Assembly (NCBI GenBank): GCA_030549775.1
Contig: CM060171.1
Location: forward strand, 60,198,360 to 60,262,359
Length of the DNA: 64,000 nt
Source: Tamarix chinensis
Lineage: Eukaryota; Streptophyta; Magnoliopsida; Caryophyllales; Tamaricaceae
Direction: 5' to 3'
The position numbers and the translations under genes are program-made. The notes under the pieces were generated by a model. That model worked only from the letters and a program-made list of their open reading frames with translations. It was not told where the DNA came from and ran no database searches. Of the stretch, positions 34,400-47,100 are shown piece after piece. Position 1 is the first letter of the stretch; each line of letters begins with the position of its first letter.

Positions 34400-36560
34400 T
34401 ATGTTGTCATACTAGTGACTCCTGGAGAGGCGTCCTTTGGGGAATAATAATATTAAATATCTCTATCGCCATTTGATTCTGTATCACTGGTGGTCGGATC
34501 ATAACAACTTCCAAAGTAATATGGAGCAAATGTTCCGTTGGTTTGTGTGGTGCCGGTGGATTAATGGGTGAATTTATGTCAAGTGTCTTCCAAAATGGAT
34601 GAATAACTAGTAGGAGGATTGATATGTAGATATTAATCTCATGCGTATATGGTATTTCATGCATACATCGCATATAATACCTACATAAATCATCATTGGT
34701 ACCTACACTATTACTTCTTTAACACTCTTTGTTGACTAACTCCATTGCATATAAAGCTACATGACCTCTCAAATTGGCATAAAAGGCACTTGTATCAAAA
34801 TGAGGAATATTGAACCGAGACCTCTCTAACAATGCTTTGATCTCATCAAGTTGTAATCCTGGGAACGTGTGCATTTTTTCTAATACTATGTTGAAGCTGC
34901 TATATGATATCTCTAGAAATCTCTTCAAAGATATATGATCACCTTCAATCCTATTGACAAAAATCAATATATTACTTTATCAACAGAAAGAAGTAAAAGA
35001 AACTATACTAGAAGATCAACTATAAATCATACATATTTGTTATTATTTGAAAGATATGAAACACATCATCGAAGATAGCTAAAACAATTTTGTGTTTATA
35101 AGGTTGTAGTCAATTCGTATTTAGATATAAAATTAGGTTTGGTATATTTCTGTAATCTTCCTCTAATGACACAAAATTCATTCCTCGTATATATTTTTTA
35201 TTCGTGACATCTATCACATTTTTCCATCGTTACATAAAATCACATGCAAATGATGAATAACCAAAGACTTTTATGCACCTTCATCTGCATTCTTATTAAC
35301 ATGAAACCTACATAATAAATATTTTAAAGTGAGAAAAATACACTCCATGACTAAAATGAGAGTTAGTTCCTGGTCAATAATAATGGTGTTGGAAGTATGG
35401 ATAGATACATTAAGGTCTTCAACCTCTCTAGCACTCACAAATATATTTTTTTTCGTTTTTAGATGACATGTATGTACATGAAGCATTGAAATTCAATTAT
35501 GTTGGTGTTAGTCCAACAATTTCAAATAAGGGCATCCCATATCTATTCATTTTATATGTACAGTCCATTTGTAAAATAAAAGAAAATGCACATAAAATAT
35601 TACCAGATATAGGAAGTACAAATAGATGCTCACTTATTATATTTGATTCTTACTCGCTTTTATGCCACTAAAAATAATGATTATCAACCAACATACTAAT
35701 AATATGTTTTAACATTATCTGACTGTCCATTTCTTCATACCTAAGCTTTTTTCGAGCATTATAAATATGTTTTATCATACTTATATTCCCTTCAAATTGT
35801 CTTCGAAGAAGTGATGTGATTTATCGCGACTTTACATTACATGTGATAAGTTCATCAACAAATTTGGCTTTAATTATTTTCTATCAACTTACCTAGAATA
35901 GAATTTCAATTCATGATTATGTATCTCATTCCTAACTACCCATTGCTATATTCCATTATTATTTTTGACTCCACCAATAAAAAAATGGACAATTAATCTT
36001 TTTAGAACTTATATTACATGCACCTTCACTATCCATAGGTCTAGTATGCATGTATGTTTCGCTTCTTTCATATTTTATAAAAACTCAACATGCTTCTATA
36101 TTATTTTCTCTTCTAGAATCTTTGATGATGAAAACATCCTATGACTTCTACCTATTTGTTTAACCCATAATACAAGTTATTCACATTCAAAAAATATTTG
36201 ATCCGTCATAAAAAATATCTAATAAATTTTTTTTTGTCTTAAAACGTGCATTCGTACGTTCCATATTCTAGAAAAAGAGTTGAACATAATAATATAATAA
36301 GAAGAAGTATTAATTTCATCTAACCAAATTTATCGACACAATTTGCAATAAAAATAAAAGTTATTTTACCTCTTTATCCAAGTTGTAGATAATATTTGTA
36401 AAATCCATTTGTATTTTCTCTCTGTATCCATAGCTTATCGGGATTCTAAATCCATTATTATAGTATGTTGAGGTTCTAAACCCATCATCGTAGTTTATAG
36501 AGATTTTGAACTCGTCATAGTTTGTTGGAGTTCCAAACTTATCGTAGTACTACGAAGGGT
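34400..36560 (-). pseudogene. MULE transposase pseudogene (FAR1/MURA type)
   Basis: Read from 36560 down. First comes a repeat-rich start with four copies of a NYDDGFR-like unit (36555-36436). Then a FAR1-like DNA-binding region (about 36060-35900: KINCPFFIGG then VVRNEIHNHELKF). Next IKHIYNARKKLRYEEMDSQI at 35800-35740. The transposase core follows: MDCTYKMNRYGMPLFEIVGL (35570-35510), VSAREVEDL, DQELTLILVM and CRFHVNKN (35430-35290). The end has LEKMHTFPGLQLDEIKALLE and LRGHVALYAM (34880-34740), then a SWIM-like remnant with HPFWKTLDINSPI at 34600-34550. These are the conserved blocks of MULE transposases. Several stops and frameshifts. It converges on the PMD pseudogene; LTR D lies between them. 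Confidence 0.9.
36436..36555 (-). repeat. Coding tandem repeat at the transposase N-terminus
   Basis: Four imperfect 28-34-bp units (CTAAACCCATCATCGTAGTT and variants). On the - strand they stay in frame and give four NYDDGFRTS-like peptides, open from about 36555 to the stop near 36369. Confidence 0.7.
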
Positions 36561-36904
36561 TTCCCAAATATACTATTCATTGTGAGTTTTTTTTATTAAA
36601 AAAAATTAGTTTAAATTTTGATGGGACAACTAAGAATTTTTTTTTTGAAAAAATTATATTAAAACTTATTCGGTGATTTCTCTAAAACGAAGAATAAGAA
36701 TAAAAGAAGTTTCTATAAGTAGTCAGACGGCACAAAGTGAAGCAATCTATTTTATCAGACAAAATATGTTCATTTACCTATATTTATATTTATATCTTAC
36801 AATTATATATACTCATACTCTGTATGTTTACCGATAAAAATATGTGCCGCCATACCCTATAAATATTTTTTCCTGCATCTCTCGATAAAAAATATGTAAC
36901 TCCA
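36561..36904. other. No gene seen
   Basis: AT-rich with homopolymer A and T runs. 36840-36920 has two diverged copies of GATAAAAATATGT..CCATACC(C/T)TATAAA.ATTT, about 50 bp apart. Confidence 0.4.
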
Positions 36905-37215
36905 TACCTTATAAACATTTGTTGTATATAAAATAGTTGTCTTTGAAATGTATTAGGAAAAATATAATTGGGTAATAAATCGATAGAAAATAGGAAATAG
37001 TGGTAGGAGAGGAGAGAATGACGCACAGTATCAGTGGAAGGAGTGAAAAAACGACACGTAATATCAATAAAGAAGAAAAAGAAGGGAAGAAAAAACGACA
37101 TACGGTGTTAGCATGGGGCGGAGAAACGACAAATTGTGTTGATGGAAAGTCGTGGGAATGACACAAAGTATAATTGAGAGAAGAGAAATGATAAAAATTA
37201 CCGGTGTCTAAAATT
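36905..37215. repeat. Degenerate minisatellite right of the MULE region
   Basis: Units of about 45-55 bp around GGAGAAACGACA..TTGTGTTGATGG, for example near 37015, 37050, 37095, 37120 and 37155. Words match those at 29350-29470 in the same orientation. The adjoining CACCGGTAATT word is inverted relative to 29973. Confidence 0.7.
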
Positions 37216-37475
37216 TATTTAATTTATTTTTTTTGAAAAAAAAAATCAAATAAAAATAAGTTTTCTAAATGATAAAATTCTAAATTAAATGTTGTAAATA
37301 TCTCGTAGTATATGAATATGATGCGGGGAGCGGACATATAAAAGTTCCGATTACGAGGACAAAATTCCAACTGAACGGCATTAACTGTGTCCTAATTAGC
37401 CATACCCTCTTTATCATCTGCTATCAATTCAGCATCTCGTTAGAAGCTCGATTAATAAATGAGAAATGCCAAACG

Positions 37476-37477
<2 letters not shown>

Positions 37478-37527
<50 letters not shown>
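37478..37527. repeat. (TA)n microsatellite
   Basis: About 19 TA units followed by a variant TATGTATATATG tail. Overlapping short open frames with repeated Ile-Tyr come from this run and are not genes. Confidence 0.98.
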
Positions 37528-38250
37528 AAGGAAAAAAAGGAAAAAGGAAAATGAGGAAGAGGGAGCGTTGGAGAAGCAACAGATAAAAGAGTTTGGAGCC
37601 TTGGAGGGGTTGAAGGGACCATGGACTGCGTCGTCGGTACTCTCTCCGCCTGTCCGCCAGTCACTCACGGGACAAAGACGTCATCCGGGGACCAATGACA
37701 TGCGGCATGGAAAAATCACCTGGACCACATGTAGGGGCCTAGTAACTAGTAAGGAGCATGCGCCGAGAGAACGATTAAGATCCTTACACGTGGTAACACC
37801 ATAGCTGCTGGACCACCTGGCAGTTCTGCTTCGCTCACAGCCAAGTGCATGGAAGAAGACAGGAACAGCATTGCTGAATTAAATATCGCATTCTTGCTCT
37901 GTCACTTGTGTGTGTGTGTGTGTTTTTATTTTTCGTTTATAATGACTTTGGTAGGAAGAATATTCATTTTTAATTTAGGTTTTGGTAGAGATCAGTGAAA
38001 GACAGAAGTATGAATCAGTCATAGGTCAAGATATCCGAAAAGCAATGGTAACGCAATTTGAATATTAATGACTCAGTCTTATTTGATATAAAAGAGAGGT
38101 TGTTTGTGTAACTAATATACAAATGATAAAATTAATAATAATGACAAAAGGATCTTACCTCTATCAGACCTGATAATTTAATCCACGTCCGATGACAGGA
38201 ACTCATTCTCAATTTTATTTTGAAAACTATAAACTAACCGTTGACCTTAA
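37528..38250. other. Gene-free GC-richer segment with a G-box
   Basis: 37550-37870 is clearly richer in GC than the surroundings, and CACGTG sits at 37787-37792 (in ACACGTGG). A 112-codon open frame across the TA run and this patch has no known motif and no coding character. It might be promoter-like sequence of a lost gene. A (GT)n run is at 37906-37922. The rest to 38250 shows nothing. Confidence 0.4.
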
Positions 38251-38649
38251 GGCTCTTTGATTGGGGTGAATCGAGGTAAAACATTAAAAATTAACCTAGG
38301 TGAAGGGAATGGAGGTGAATCCTGTTTGGATGAATTACCTAACCTGGGTGAATCTGAATGTTTTAAGATTTTCGTTTAAATTGAGATGAATAAAGATTAA
38401 TAATAAAATAAATGATATTTATATCCTTATATTAAATCATATTGATATTCCTATCAAGTCAAAAATTTACTTATTCTTTCACCTCACCTCCGTACCCCCG
38501 AAATCATTAATAAAAACGAGGTAATCGATGAATGGAGGTAAACATTAACCTCGATTCACCCAGGTAAAATTATTAACCTGATACCCAAACGGGGTGAATC
38601 AATTCATTCACCTCCATTAACCTCCTTCCACCCAAAAACAAACAGACCA
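38251..38649. mobile_element. MITE (foldback, 399 bp)
   Basis: The left end GGCTCTTTGATTGGGGTGAA and the right end (inverted: GGTCTGTTTGTTTTTGGGTG) are imperfect terminal inverted repeats. Further in, AATCGAGGT, GGAGGTGAAT and AACCTGGGTGAA reappear inverted on the right (ACCTCGATTCACCCAGGT, ATTCACCTCC), so most of the element can fold. TAA occurs on both sides (38248-38250 and 38650-38652), fitting a 3-bp target duplication as in PIF/Harbinger-type MITEs; the superfamily is a guess from that alone. Confidence 0.75.
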
Positions 38650-38652
38650 TAA

Positions 38653-39727
38653 GTCTATAAAAATTAAAATTATCCGATACTAATTTCTAAAAAAACCTTA
38701 ACCGAAAACAACTCAAATCATAACATACCCATCTATATTTGAACATAATTTAAGACCTAAACTAACTTAAAATCAAACTTGCCCTAACCTAACTTATAAT
38801 CCATCAAGATAACATATTTCTCCAAAATAAGTTTGAATCTAATTATCAATGGACTAATTTAACTAAATTTTGTAGGCAATCCATACATCAAAACTTAAAT
38901 TTAAGCAATATGAGTATTTTGGATTTTTTTTTTAAATCAGGTTTTAACTTTTGTATTATGAGGCCAGTGGGGACATGAGGTCATATGATTGAGGCCAAGA
39001 TCTTAATCCTAGAAATCACATGTTCAAATTCCTTTTTTTTTATTATTAGACTTGTCTATACTTTATGGTGATTGTAAGGCATATGTAGCGATTCAAACTC
39101 ACACTCACGAGCATCCTATAGATTTATAATAGTAATAATAATAATAATAATAACAACCACCTTTAGTATGGTAGGATTGACAAAATCTAAGAAATTTAAA
39201 TACAAGAAAACTATCAAATGCTATAAAAAGTAATACCACTTATGTTTAATTAGCTATATGAATAATATTGATTATTTTTATTTAATAAACATATTGAAAA
39301 ACAATTGATACATGATAATAACTACTATACATATAATAATAGGCTTCGTAAAATAAAAGGATTTTAATATTTTATTTTGATATTTTTTTATGTAAATTTA
39401 TATTTTACCTTAATATCTTCTATAAATACAAGTATCTCAATATCTTATAAAACTCATGACAACAATTTAATTGGTTCTATTTCAGTTACCAATCTTATAA
39501 TAATAAAACATAACTACATCTATTGGTATAAGTGATTAATCTCATACTATAAATTTATTATAAATTAAATACAAAATTAATGTCATTGAAAAATTATATA
39601 TGTTGAAATCAACTTAATTTTTTTTATAAGAAATTAACAACAAATTTTGATTAATTCTAAACTGATTTCATATTAGCCATACCTAGTTTGACTCAAAATT
39701 AGTATGTCCCAATTGAATGTGAGCCAA

Positions 39728-39762
<35 letters not shown>

Positions 39763-41500
39763 AACAATTATTGGATGATCCGATTTTCATCTTAACTCAC
39801 ATTTGATGCAAACAATAACTAAAGTTGAATTGAATTAACACGAAATAGACCCAAAAAACTTTCGAGACCATGATGTCTCAACAACAACAACAACAACAAA
39901 TATCCTTCATTTTGCCTCAATAATATTTTTCACTTTAAGTTATGGTTTTCATAATTAAACGTATTAAGTTAAATTATCTAAACATCTCACCACAATACCA
40001 TTTATTTATCAATTATTCATACAATTACTAAGTTTAGTATATATATTCATAAGTTAAAAAATTAAGAAGTACATAAAACAAATGAATTGAACCAAAGAAT
40101 TAAAAAAAAAATTGTAGCTCATACAATTTGTGTGACGTTTAAGGAGGAGAATGTGGAGGTCTTGCCATCGAGACATGAGCGCGTCTATTTTTTAGCAGAT
40201 ATATAACAAAAATTTGGCAAAACATACATACACCATACCACACCCGATTCTCTGACCTTATGTGGAAAACCAAGTCACTGCATGGTGTTCCCCTACTATG
40301 CCAAGCAAAGCTAGCAATAATTATGTATGCAACTATATATTATTTAGAATATATTTGATTGAGCATTTTGTACTACAACAATCTATTTTCAACTGTAATT
40401 TTTATTAAAAAAAATATATACTATTTTTAAATATAATAAAACAGCTCAAAATAATAACTAATAGAGTCAACAACTATTACGGTCCCAAAAATATACCTTA
40501 CCTAGCGTTTATATTTCGACCCGAGACACCAACCCCCGGCTCCACCCAGCTAATATGTACGTACTAAAATAATGATAACTGCTATCCAAGTAATTGAATA
40601 ATTACCCCAAAATACATATGATACACGCGTACGCATTCCAGTCGATCTCGATAGACTGTACCGTTGGTATAACAACAATCTAATATATAATCCTGTCTGT
40701 AACAAGTTTTGGATAGGTATAAAGTATGTAGCTTCCCATCAAATAATTATTTGGTCTAATTTTATGAGGAAGTACGTGAATTTACGATCAATAATATGTA
40801 CACAAACAGTGTATAAGACAGCGATGATTCAACTATCAATATTTATAAGGTATATTTTTTTTCTCCTAAAGTGTATCATTGAAAAAAAAATCTACGCATG
40901 TTTGATATAGATCGTAGTCCATCAACATCCTAAAAGGTTTTCTGAGTTATATATAAATAAAGATAAAATACATTAAAAACACTTGTCTTGATTTATAAGA
41001 TGAATAATAAATTTTAAATGCACTTATGACGGGTATTAGAGGTCGAAACGTTATAAATATTATCCGTGAAGAATTAGAATTGGAGAAGTCAATTAGCCGT
41101 CAAATGAAAATAATTCTAGGGTCATTTAATATTTGATCAAGTATTTTATATTCTAATAATCATCTTTCAACCGTAAATTTTTAAAATTTGTAATAAATTT
41201 TTGATACATTTTATTTCTATATATGATAAAATAATTGGCGACAACAATTAGCCATAAATAACTAGATTGCTCTTAATATATTTTTAAGGCAGATTAGTTC
41301 TCAAAGTGTAAAGAGGATACTACAATCAATCTTTGAGTGAAGAACATGTAATGCTCAAAGGTGCGTAATGCATAATTAAATATTAAAAGAATTGATAGGA
41401 TCGCACCGTATTAACAAGATGTATCTTCTCTTGCTTCAATGGCCTACTATTAAAAAAGATTATCTTTAAGCATGTTTAATTTAAATTAATCGTAGAGTGG
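38653..41500. other. AT-rich intergenic DNA with microsatellites
   Basis: No gene or element end recognised. (AAT)n runs lie at 39129-39153 and 39728-39760, and a (CAA)n run at 39881-39899. The remainder has no open frame of note. Confidence 0.6.
39728..39760. repeat. (AAT)n microsatellite
   Basis: Eleven consecutive AAT units; a shorter run of the same motif is at 39129-39153. Confidence 0.97.
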
Positions 41501-41529
41501 ATAGCTTTCAAATAACTTATAATTAAGGA

Positions 41530-42620
41530 TTCTGCGCTTGTATGTATGGATGGAAATCGCGGCTGGCGGATCAGGTTCAAGTCGGATTGTTTACGTATCC
41601 TTTTTTACGAGTCGATTGTGGGTCGGATCGGATTATTTTGGATCATCTTATTGTTCGGTTCAAGTCATGGTTGAGTCGTTGTATATTCGGATTGTATTGA
41701 AACAATTTACTAGACCTGATCGGATTTGGGTTGAGATATTTTGGATTTGATTCGGGTCGAGTTCAGCTTATTTCATGTTAGTTTGTCGGGTTGGTTTGAA
41801 TCGGGTCGAGGGATGTAAATGGGGCATATTTTACCCAAAAGTTAATAGGTAAAATCTGTCGGATTCTTAAACAAATATAGATAAATGGACATAAATGATA
41901 GAAAAAAAAGTACTTGTCAGGTTCGAGTATGAAAACAGGTATGAGATATCCATATTGGGTCAGATTTGGACCGAGTAAGTTCGTATTTAGGTGATTTTGT
42001 GTTTGAGTTAATTTGATGGGTTAGGTTTGTGTTAACTTAACAAATCAAATCTTTTTACGTTTGATGGGTCGGGTTGGGTTCATGCGGAGTTAATCCTATA
42101 TCGAATCACTTTAAATTTGGGTCAAATTGGACATTGACCATTAAAATTAATCTAACTTATTAACTTCGTAGGTAAGTATTTCGTTTAACTTCATGTTTGT
42201 ATGTGATTGATAATGTGTTATTAAATACTATTTATTTATTATTATGACTTTTTAATGTTGTGTTTTTACGCAAAAAAGTAGGTAAAATTATATTATCATT
42301 AGTAAATTAGTAAGTTCATAATAAAAGTAAGAAAAATGAGTAAAATTTATATAATAAAATATTTTTAAAATTTTTAAATAAATAATAAGATATGTAATTA
42401 TTTTAATTATCATAATTTAATTTTTATCAAGTCGGGTTGATAATTAGTCATGTTGATAGTAGGTTATGAGTTGAGATTGGATTAGATTAAGTATATTTGA
42501 ATCAGTATTATGTCGGATAACTTTTTGGTCGGAATGGATCGATAAATTTATTAAATTAAGATGGATCAAATTTTATATGAATTAAATTAGGTCAAACGGA
42601 TTGGGTAAACTTTTAAGAAT
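41530..42620. repeat. GGGTC/TCGGGT-type interspersed repeat
   Basis: G/T-skewed sequence with many diverged words of the type TTCGGGTCGAG, GGGTCGGGTTGGGTT and TTGGGTTGAG (for example 41740-41815 and 42060-42080). The same words occur in complement at 46560-46830 (GACCCGAATTT, AACCCGACG). The 70-codon frame at 41538-41750 follows the repeat and is not considered coding. Confidence 0.6.
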
Positions 42621-44175
42621 CTATGCATATACATTTTACTAGCTGTAAAACTCAAATTGGATTGTTTTCATGAATGCTTTGGGGTTGTGGCGCTTTCTTA
42701 GGACCCTCAATAAAGATGGTATAATTTGTCCAAAAATTAGTAGCCAACAAGACAACTGGTGTTAAAAAGTCATTGAGTTTCGCAACGACCGTTAACGACG
42801 AAACCGCGCGAAAAAACAGTGATCAAGTCAGCCAAAGTACAAAGTTAAATCAGAAGGCGAATTTGCTCGGACGGGGTGAGCGGCTTCTGCTGCAACCGCC
42901 GCCGGCCTAATCCTAAAGAACGGAGGAGAGGGGCCAGGCCCATATAGCGCGTATCCCCCTCACATTGTATTTGTGTGTGGTGGTGTCCATAATCATGTCC
43001 CGAGAAAATCGATTTGGAGCGGACCGCTGATTAAAGCAAAATAGGCCCCACGTGGTAGACAACCGTCAGGCATCAGCTACTTTTTTTTTTTCTTTCTTCC
43101 TTTACTTTTCTTTTATCTTGAGACAGAAACCAACAATTATTTTCTGTTTTTCGCTAGGCGGAGGAGGATGGTCCCCCGATCTAAGAAGGCCCGGCACTAC
43201 ACTAACTACGTACTGGGGCTGTCTTTTTACTCATAGTTATCTGAATACTGTTCTCTACCTTTCTGTCCCTGCCGTCAGGCAAACGGTAGCTGACAACGGT
43301 CCAGCCAGTTCATACCCCCAATAGGCCCGCCCGAGTCAAACAGGCTAATTATTGTAACCGGGGACACGGAAAATAAGAACGGGACCAACCATGTATGAAG
43401 CACGGAAACAGAAACTGAGTTACCATTTTTTTGTCCTATTTTCGGTCCTCTTTCACTGTTTTTTTTTAATTGAAATTGGTATAACAATCGTTGGATTAAT
43501 TTATTTTTAATATACATATATATATATATAGTTGCTATAAATTTAAAATAAATAGTAATTTTATATATTTTCTCTCTTACTTTAATAGATTTATTTTATT
43601 TTTTTAATATATATATATATATATATAAATTTATCATTTTTTATTATTTTTACATTTCTTTTCATTTTTACATCATCGTGCCACAATATCAACCTTCGGA
43701 CAATATATATATATAAAGAAATTATAAGTATGTGTATGATTTCCGCTTCAATTAATCTGTAATATTTGTTTAATCCATTTATAAGAATGTAACTCATAAT
43801 TAATTTATTGCTAAACATTTGCAAAGGACAAATGAATTAGGAAACGAAAGAGGATAGATTATTTAATTAATTGTTGTTAAAACAATTCCTATATTTATCA
43901 AAAACGGTAGGAGTGGGCCACTTAGAAGTGATAGGCCCTCGGACGAGAGAGTTTGCATGCCAAATAGGTTAAAAGTTAAAACAATTCCTATAAGCAGAGA
44001 ATCCATGCGGCGCGTTCATTTTCAAGTCATCCCGTTGTATCGCCGTTGCTATACGCCGCACCGGTGTCGAGTTAAAAGTTCATCGCCGTCGCACCGGCAT
44101 CCAATTATATAGGCTGTTCCGTCTCGCCCCTCCTCTTACTTCCTAATCTTCCATCCCGCACCTCATCCATTCCGA
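42621..44175. other. No recognised gene; GC-richer patches
   Basis: 42780-43330 and 43910-44170 are GC-richer islands. The first has CACGTG at 43049-43054 (CCCCACGTGG) and a poly-T run at 43081-43092. A 90-codon frame at 43052-43324 shows no domain. The second contains CGCCGTTGCTATACGCCGCA and a repeated AAAACAATTCCTATA word (about 43880 and 43980). Such islands could be remnants of promoters; I see no attached gene. TA runs occur at about 43515-43529 and 43608-43626. Confidence 0.45.
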
Positions 44176-44179
44176 TATA

Positions 44180-44765
44180 GTGACTTTAGTTTTTAGTAAA
44201 ACTACTTATTTTAATTTATTAAACTAAGCTAATTTTTCTGTATTACAAATGAAACTAATTTAATTTCCAATAGAACTACTCTACTGGTTTCGTGAAACTA
44301 TGAAACTACTTTATGAATATAAGAGAACTATTAGTTTCTAGATAAACAACTAATCTAAGTTTCTAATAAAACTACTAATTTGTATCAATAAAAGCTACTC
44401 TTAACTTTATAATAAAACTGCTCATTTTGATATATAAGACTACTATAAGGTTCTAATGAAACTACTCATTTTATCTTATGGATCTAGGTTAAGTTTCTAA
44501 TAAAATTACATGTTTTAGCTTGTGAAGTTTGTTGGTTTGGATAATAAAACAACTCTTTTTAGCTTATAAAATTACTCTAGGTTTGTAATGAAACTACTAA
44601 TTTCATCTTATTAAACTAACCGTTAAAGCTTAGGAAGATACTCTAAATTCCTAATGAAAATACTTGCCCCGCCTTATTATACTACTTAAAGTTATTAATG
44701 AAAGTACTTATTTTATTTTATGAAACTAGTGGTTCTCAATTCTCATTATAACTAATAATTTTCAC
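44180..44765. repeat. 44-47-bp minisatellite, about 12 copies
   Basis: Diverged tandem units with the consensus word order TTTCTAATGAAACTACT, then (A/C)TTTTATCTTAT, then AAACTACTCTA. Clear unit starts are near 44365, 44410, 44455, 44500, 44590, 44655, 44695. No frame is kept open, so it is non-coding. Confidence 0.8.
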
Positions 44766-45763
44766 TAGATATATCCCCATATATCTTCTTATCAAGCATG
44801 GGCGACACTACTCAGATATTACCAATTAAAGTGATATTTTTTTTATCATCTATTCAACTTGTGAACACCCAAAAATTATGAATCCTTGTAAAACCAACAA
44901 CATAATCCAATTCATCAAATATTAGAACATACTTATAATTATATGTGTGTGATATAATTATTGCCAATATGCTTGTAATGATGATGATCCCTAAAGGAAA
45001 CTTATGAATACAGAAAATAAATTGAGTACATAAAGAATTAAGGATAACAGTAAGAAACATCTTCCACTATAAACTTATCTCAACTCAAGCTATAGACTAA
45101 AATCGAAGATAAATATTTTTTATACATTGTTGGCATTAACTCACTCGCACACCATCGTTTACATAGAGACGAAGAAAACAGAGAAGAAAAGTCAATGTCA
45201 CATAACCTTCGTTCACTAAATTGAGTACATAACTTTGCCAATTGTAAATAACATAAACAAAGCTTTACACATAATTTCTTCTAACCTTAGGCTAAACCAA
45301 ATATAAAATATATAGCTTTAATCCTATGTAATAACAATTCTTAAGGAGTTAGATCATGAGTCACAATACAATACATATCCCAACAAAGCAATCAAATCTA
45401 ACTAAATACATTAGCCTAATAGTTAAGCTTGAATTATCAACTAGCCCAACTAGTTAATAATATAATATGATGTTTGGGTTAAAAACTAATTATTATAATA
45501 TTGAGCCTAGCGCCTATAAAACATGCCCTATGAGCTAAAAGTGATATGACATCTAGCAAATTTTGATTGATCAAATCCATCGAAAGTTTTGGCCAAGTCT
45601 TCAAGCCCGTGATCTAATGACCAAATCAACAACAATTATGATATGAATCAATTTTTACTATAGTTTAAAATAAATATTATATCATCATAGTTTATTCAGT
45701 TATTCAAAATGTAGTTATCAATAATATTAATTCTAATATTTAAAATATTTGGAACAATTCTAT

Positions 45764-45803
<40 letters not shown>

Positions 45804-47100
45804 AGGGAGATTTCATCATAAGTAAACTCCAATCAATAAAGATAAAAGATTAATCAATCCTATTATAAGCACACATCAATAAACATGTGTAGCCTTAAAT
45901 ACTATATTTTAATATCTATACCTTGCAATATATTACCTACAACATTATAGGAAAGTAGAAAAAAATATAGAATAGGGATGCTAATTACTCATTATGAAAA
46001 TTTAAGATTAATGATTTTATTACATCAAATATGTTAAATAATAAGAAGTCAATATTAGTTGATGCTTGGTCAATGGTCATTACTTTATCTAATATTTATC
46101 TGATTTGGCTTTATATGATTCAATCAAATATAACCCAAACTAATATGGTGGTGTTGTTGTTATTATATTTATTAAAATTATATTGATTGATGTGATTAAT
46201 CTATTATGAAAATAATATGAGAAGTACAACCTTATAAGCCTTCATTTATTATCAGTGGTCATTATAAGTTAATAATATATAAGGACCGCATGGGATATGA
46301 ATATAATATTAGAACTCAATATGACCTAACTTATAATGGACACCTTAACATATAAAGGAAAGTGGTTCGATTTGAAAAAGATAAAATAAATTTGAAACGT
46401 CTAATATATCTCAAAAGATGAAATAATGAAAAAAAGTTCTAAGGCCCAAAAATAATCAATATTTAGGAATAAGATAAATTGAAATAAAAGATGTCAAAAT
46501 AATTAGCTTTGCATGAGATCTTGGAATAATAAAAAAATGCTACAAGCATGACTCAAATATGAAATGACTCAAATTCGACTTGAACATATAATAATTTGAA
46601 CTCACTTATTGCGAACCTAAAAAGAAATTAGGATGACCCGAATTTATCCAAATTCAGGTTCATCTAATCTCAACCTGAACCAATTAGAGAGCTTACAATG
46701 ATCTGAGATTATGCGACACTAAGTTAATTTGAATCAAACCCGACGCGATAAAATGATTTAAGATTATTTGAAACCAAAACGACTCATTTTTTAAGTAACC
46801 TAACCTAATAGTAACCTACTTCACCCGATTGCTAGATCTACACACACAACAACTTCTCTCTCTTTTTCACCTTCTTTCAATTGTTCAATTTTTAGCATTT
46901 AACAAGCCATTAACCTAGTTGTGCACCTTACTCTAAATTCTTTGTAAATTTAGTGTTTATTTATTTTTTAAAGTAATAATAATATATGACAGACACATTT
47001 CATTTATGTCTGAAGCAGTTGGTCTAAAATGAATTAATGTATACTAAAAATTTTGTTCATTCATTATTTTAAGATTATATACTCTTATAATATTTTTTTA
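44766..47100. other. AT-rich DNA, no gene seen
   Basis: Contains a (TA)n run at 45766-45801 and complement-orientation GACCCGAA-type words at 46560-46830. A 68-codon - strand frame at 44854-45060 has no motif I recognise. Confidence 0.5.

Noticed and set aside
37466..37804. 112-codon + strand frame with Ile-Tyr repeats
   Set aside because: Starts in the (TA)n microsatellite and continues into GC-rich DNA without any motif.
43052..43324. 90-codon + strand frame in a GC island
   Set aside because: No domain, starts before a poly-T run that encodes Phe repeats; not supported.
44180..44765. Spaced repeats considered as a CRISPR array
   Set aside because: The units are directly tandem and diverged, with no constant spacer length or cas genes, and the DNA is a plant's.
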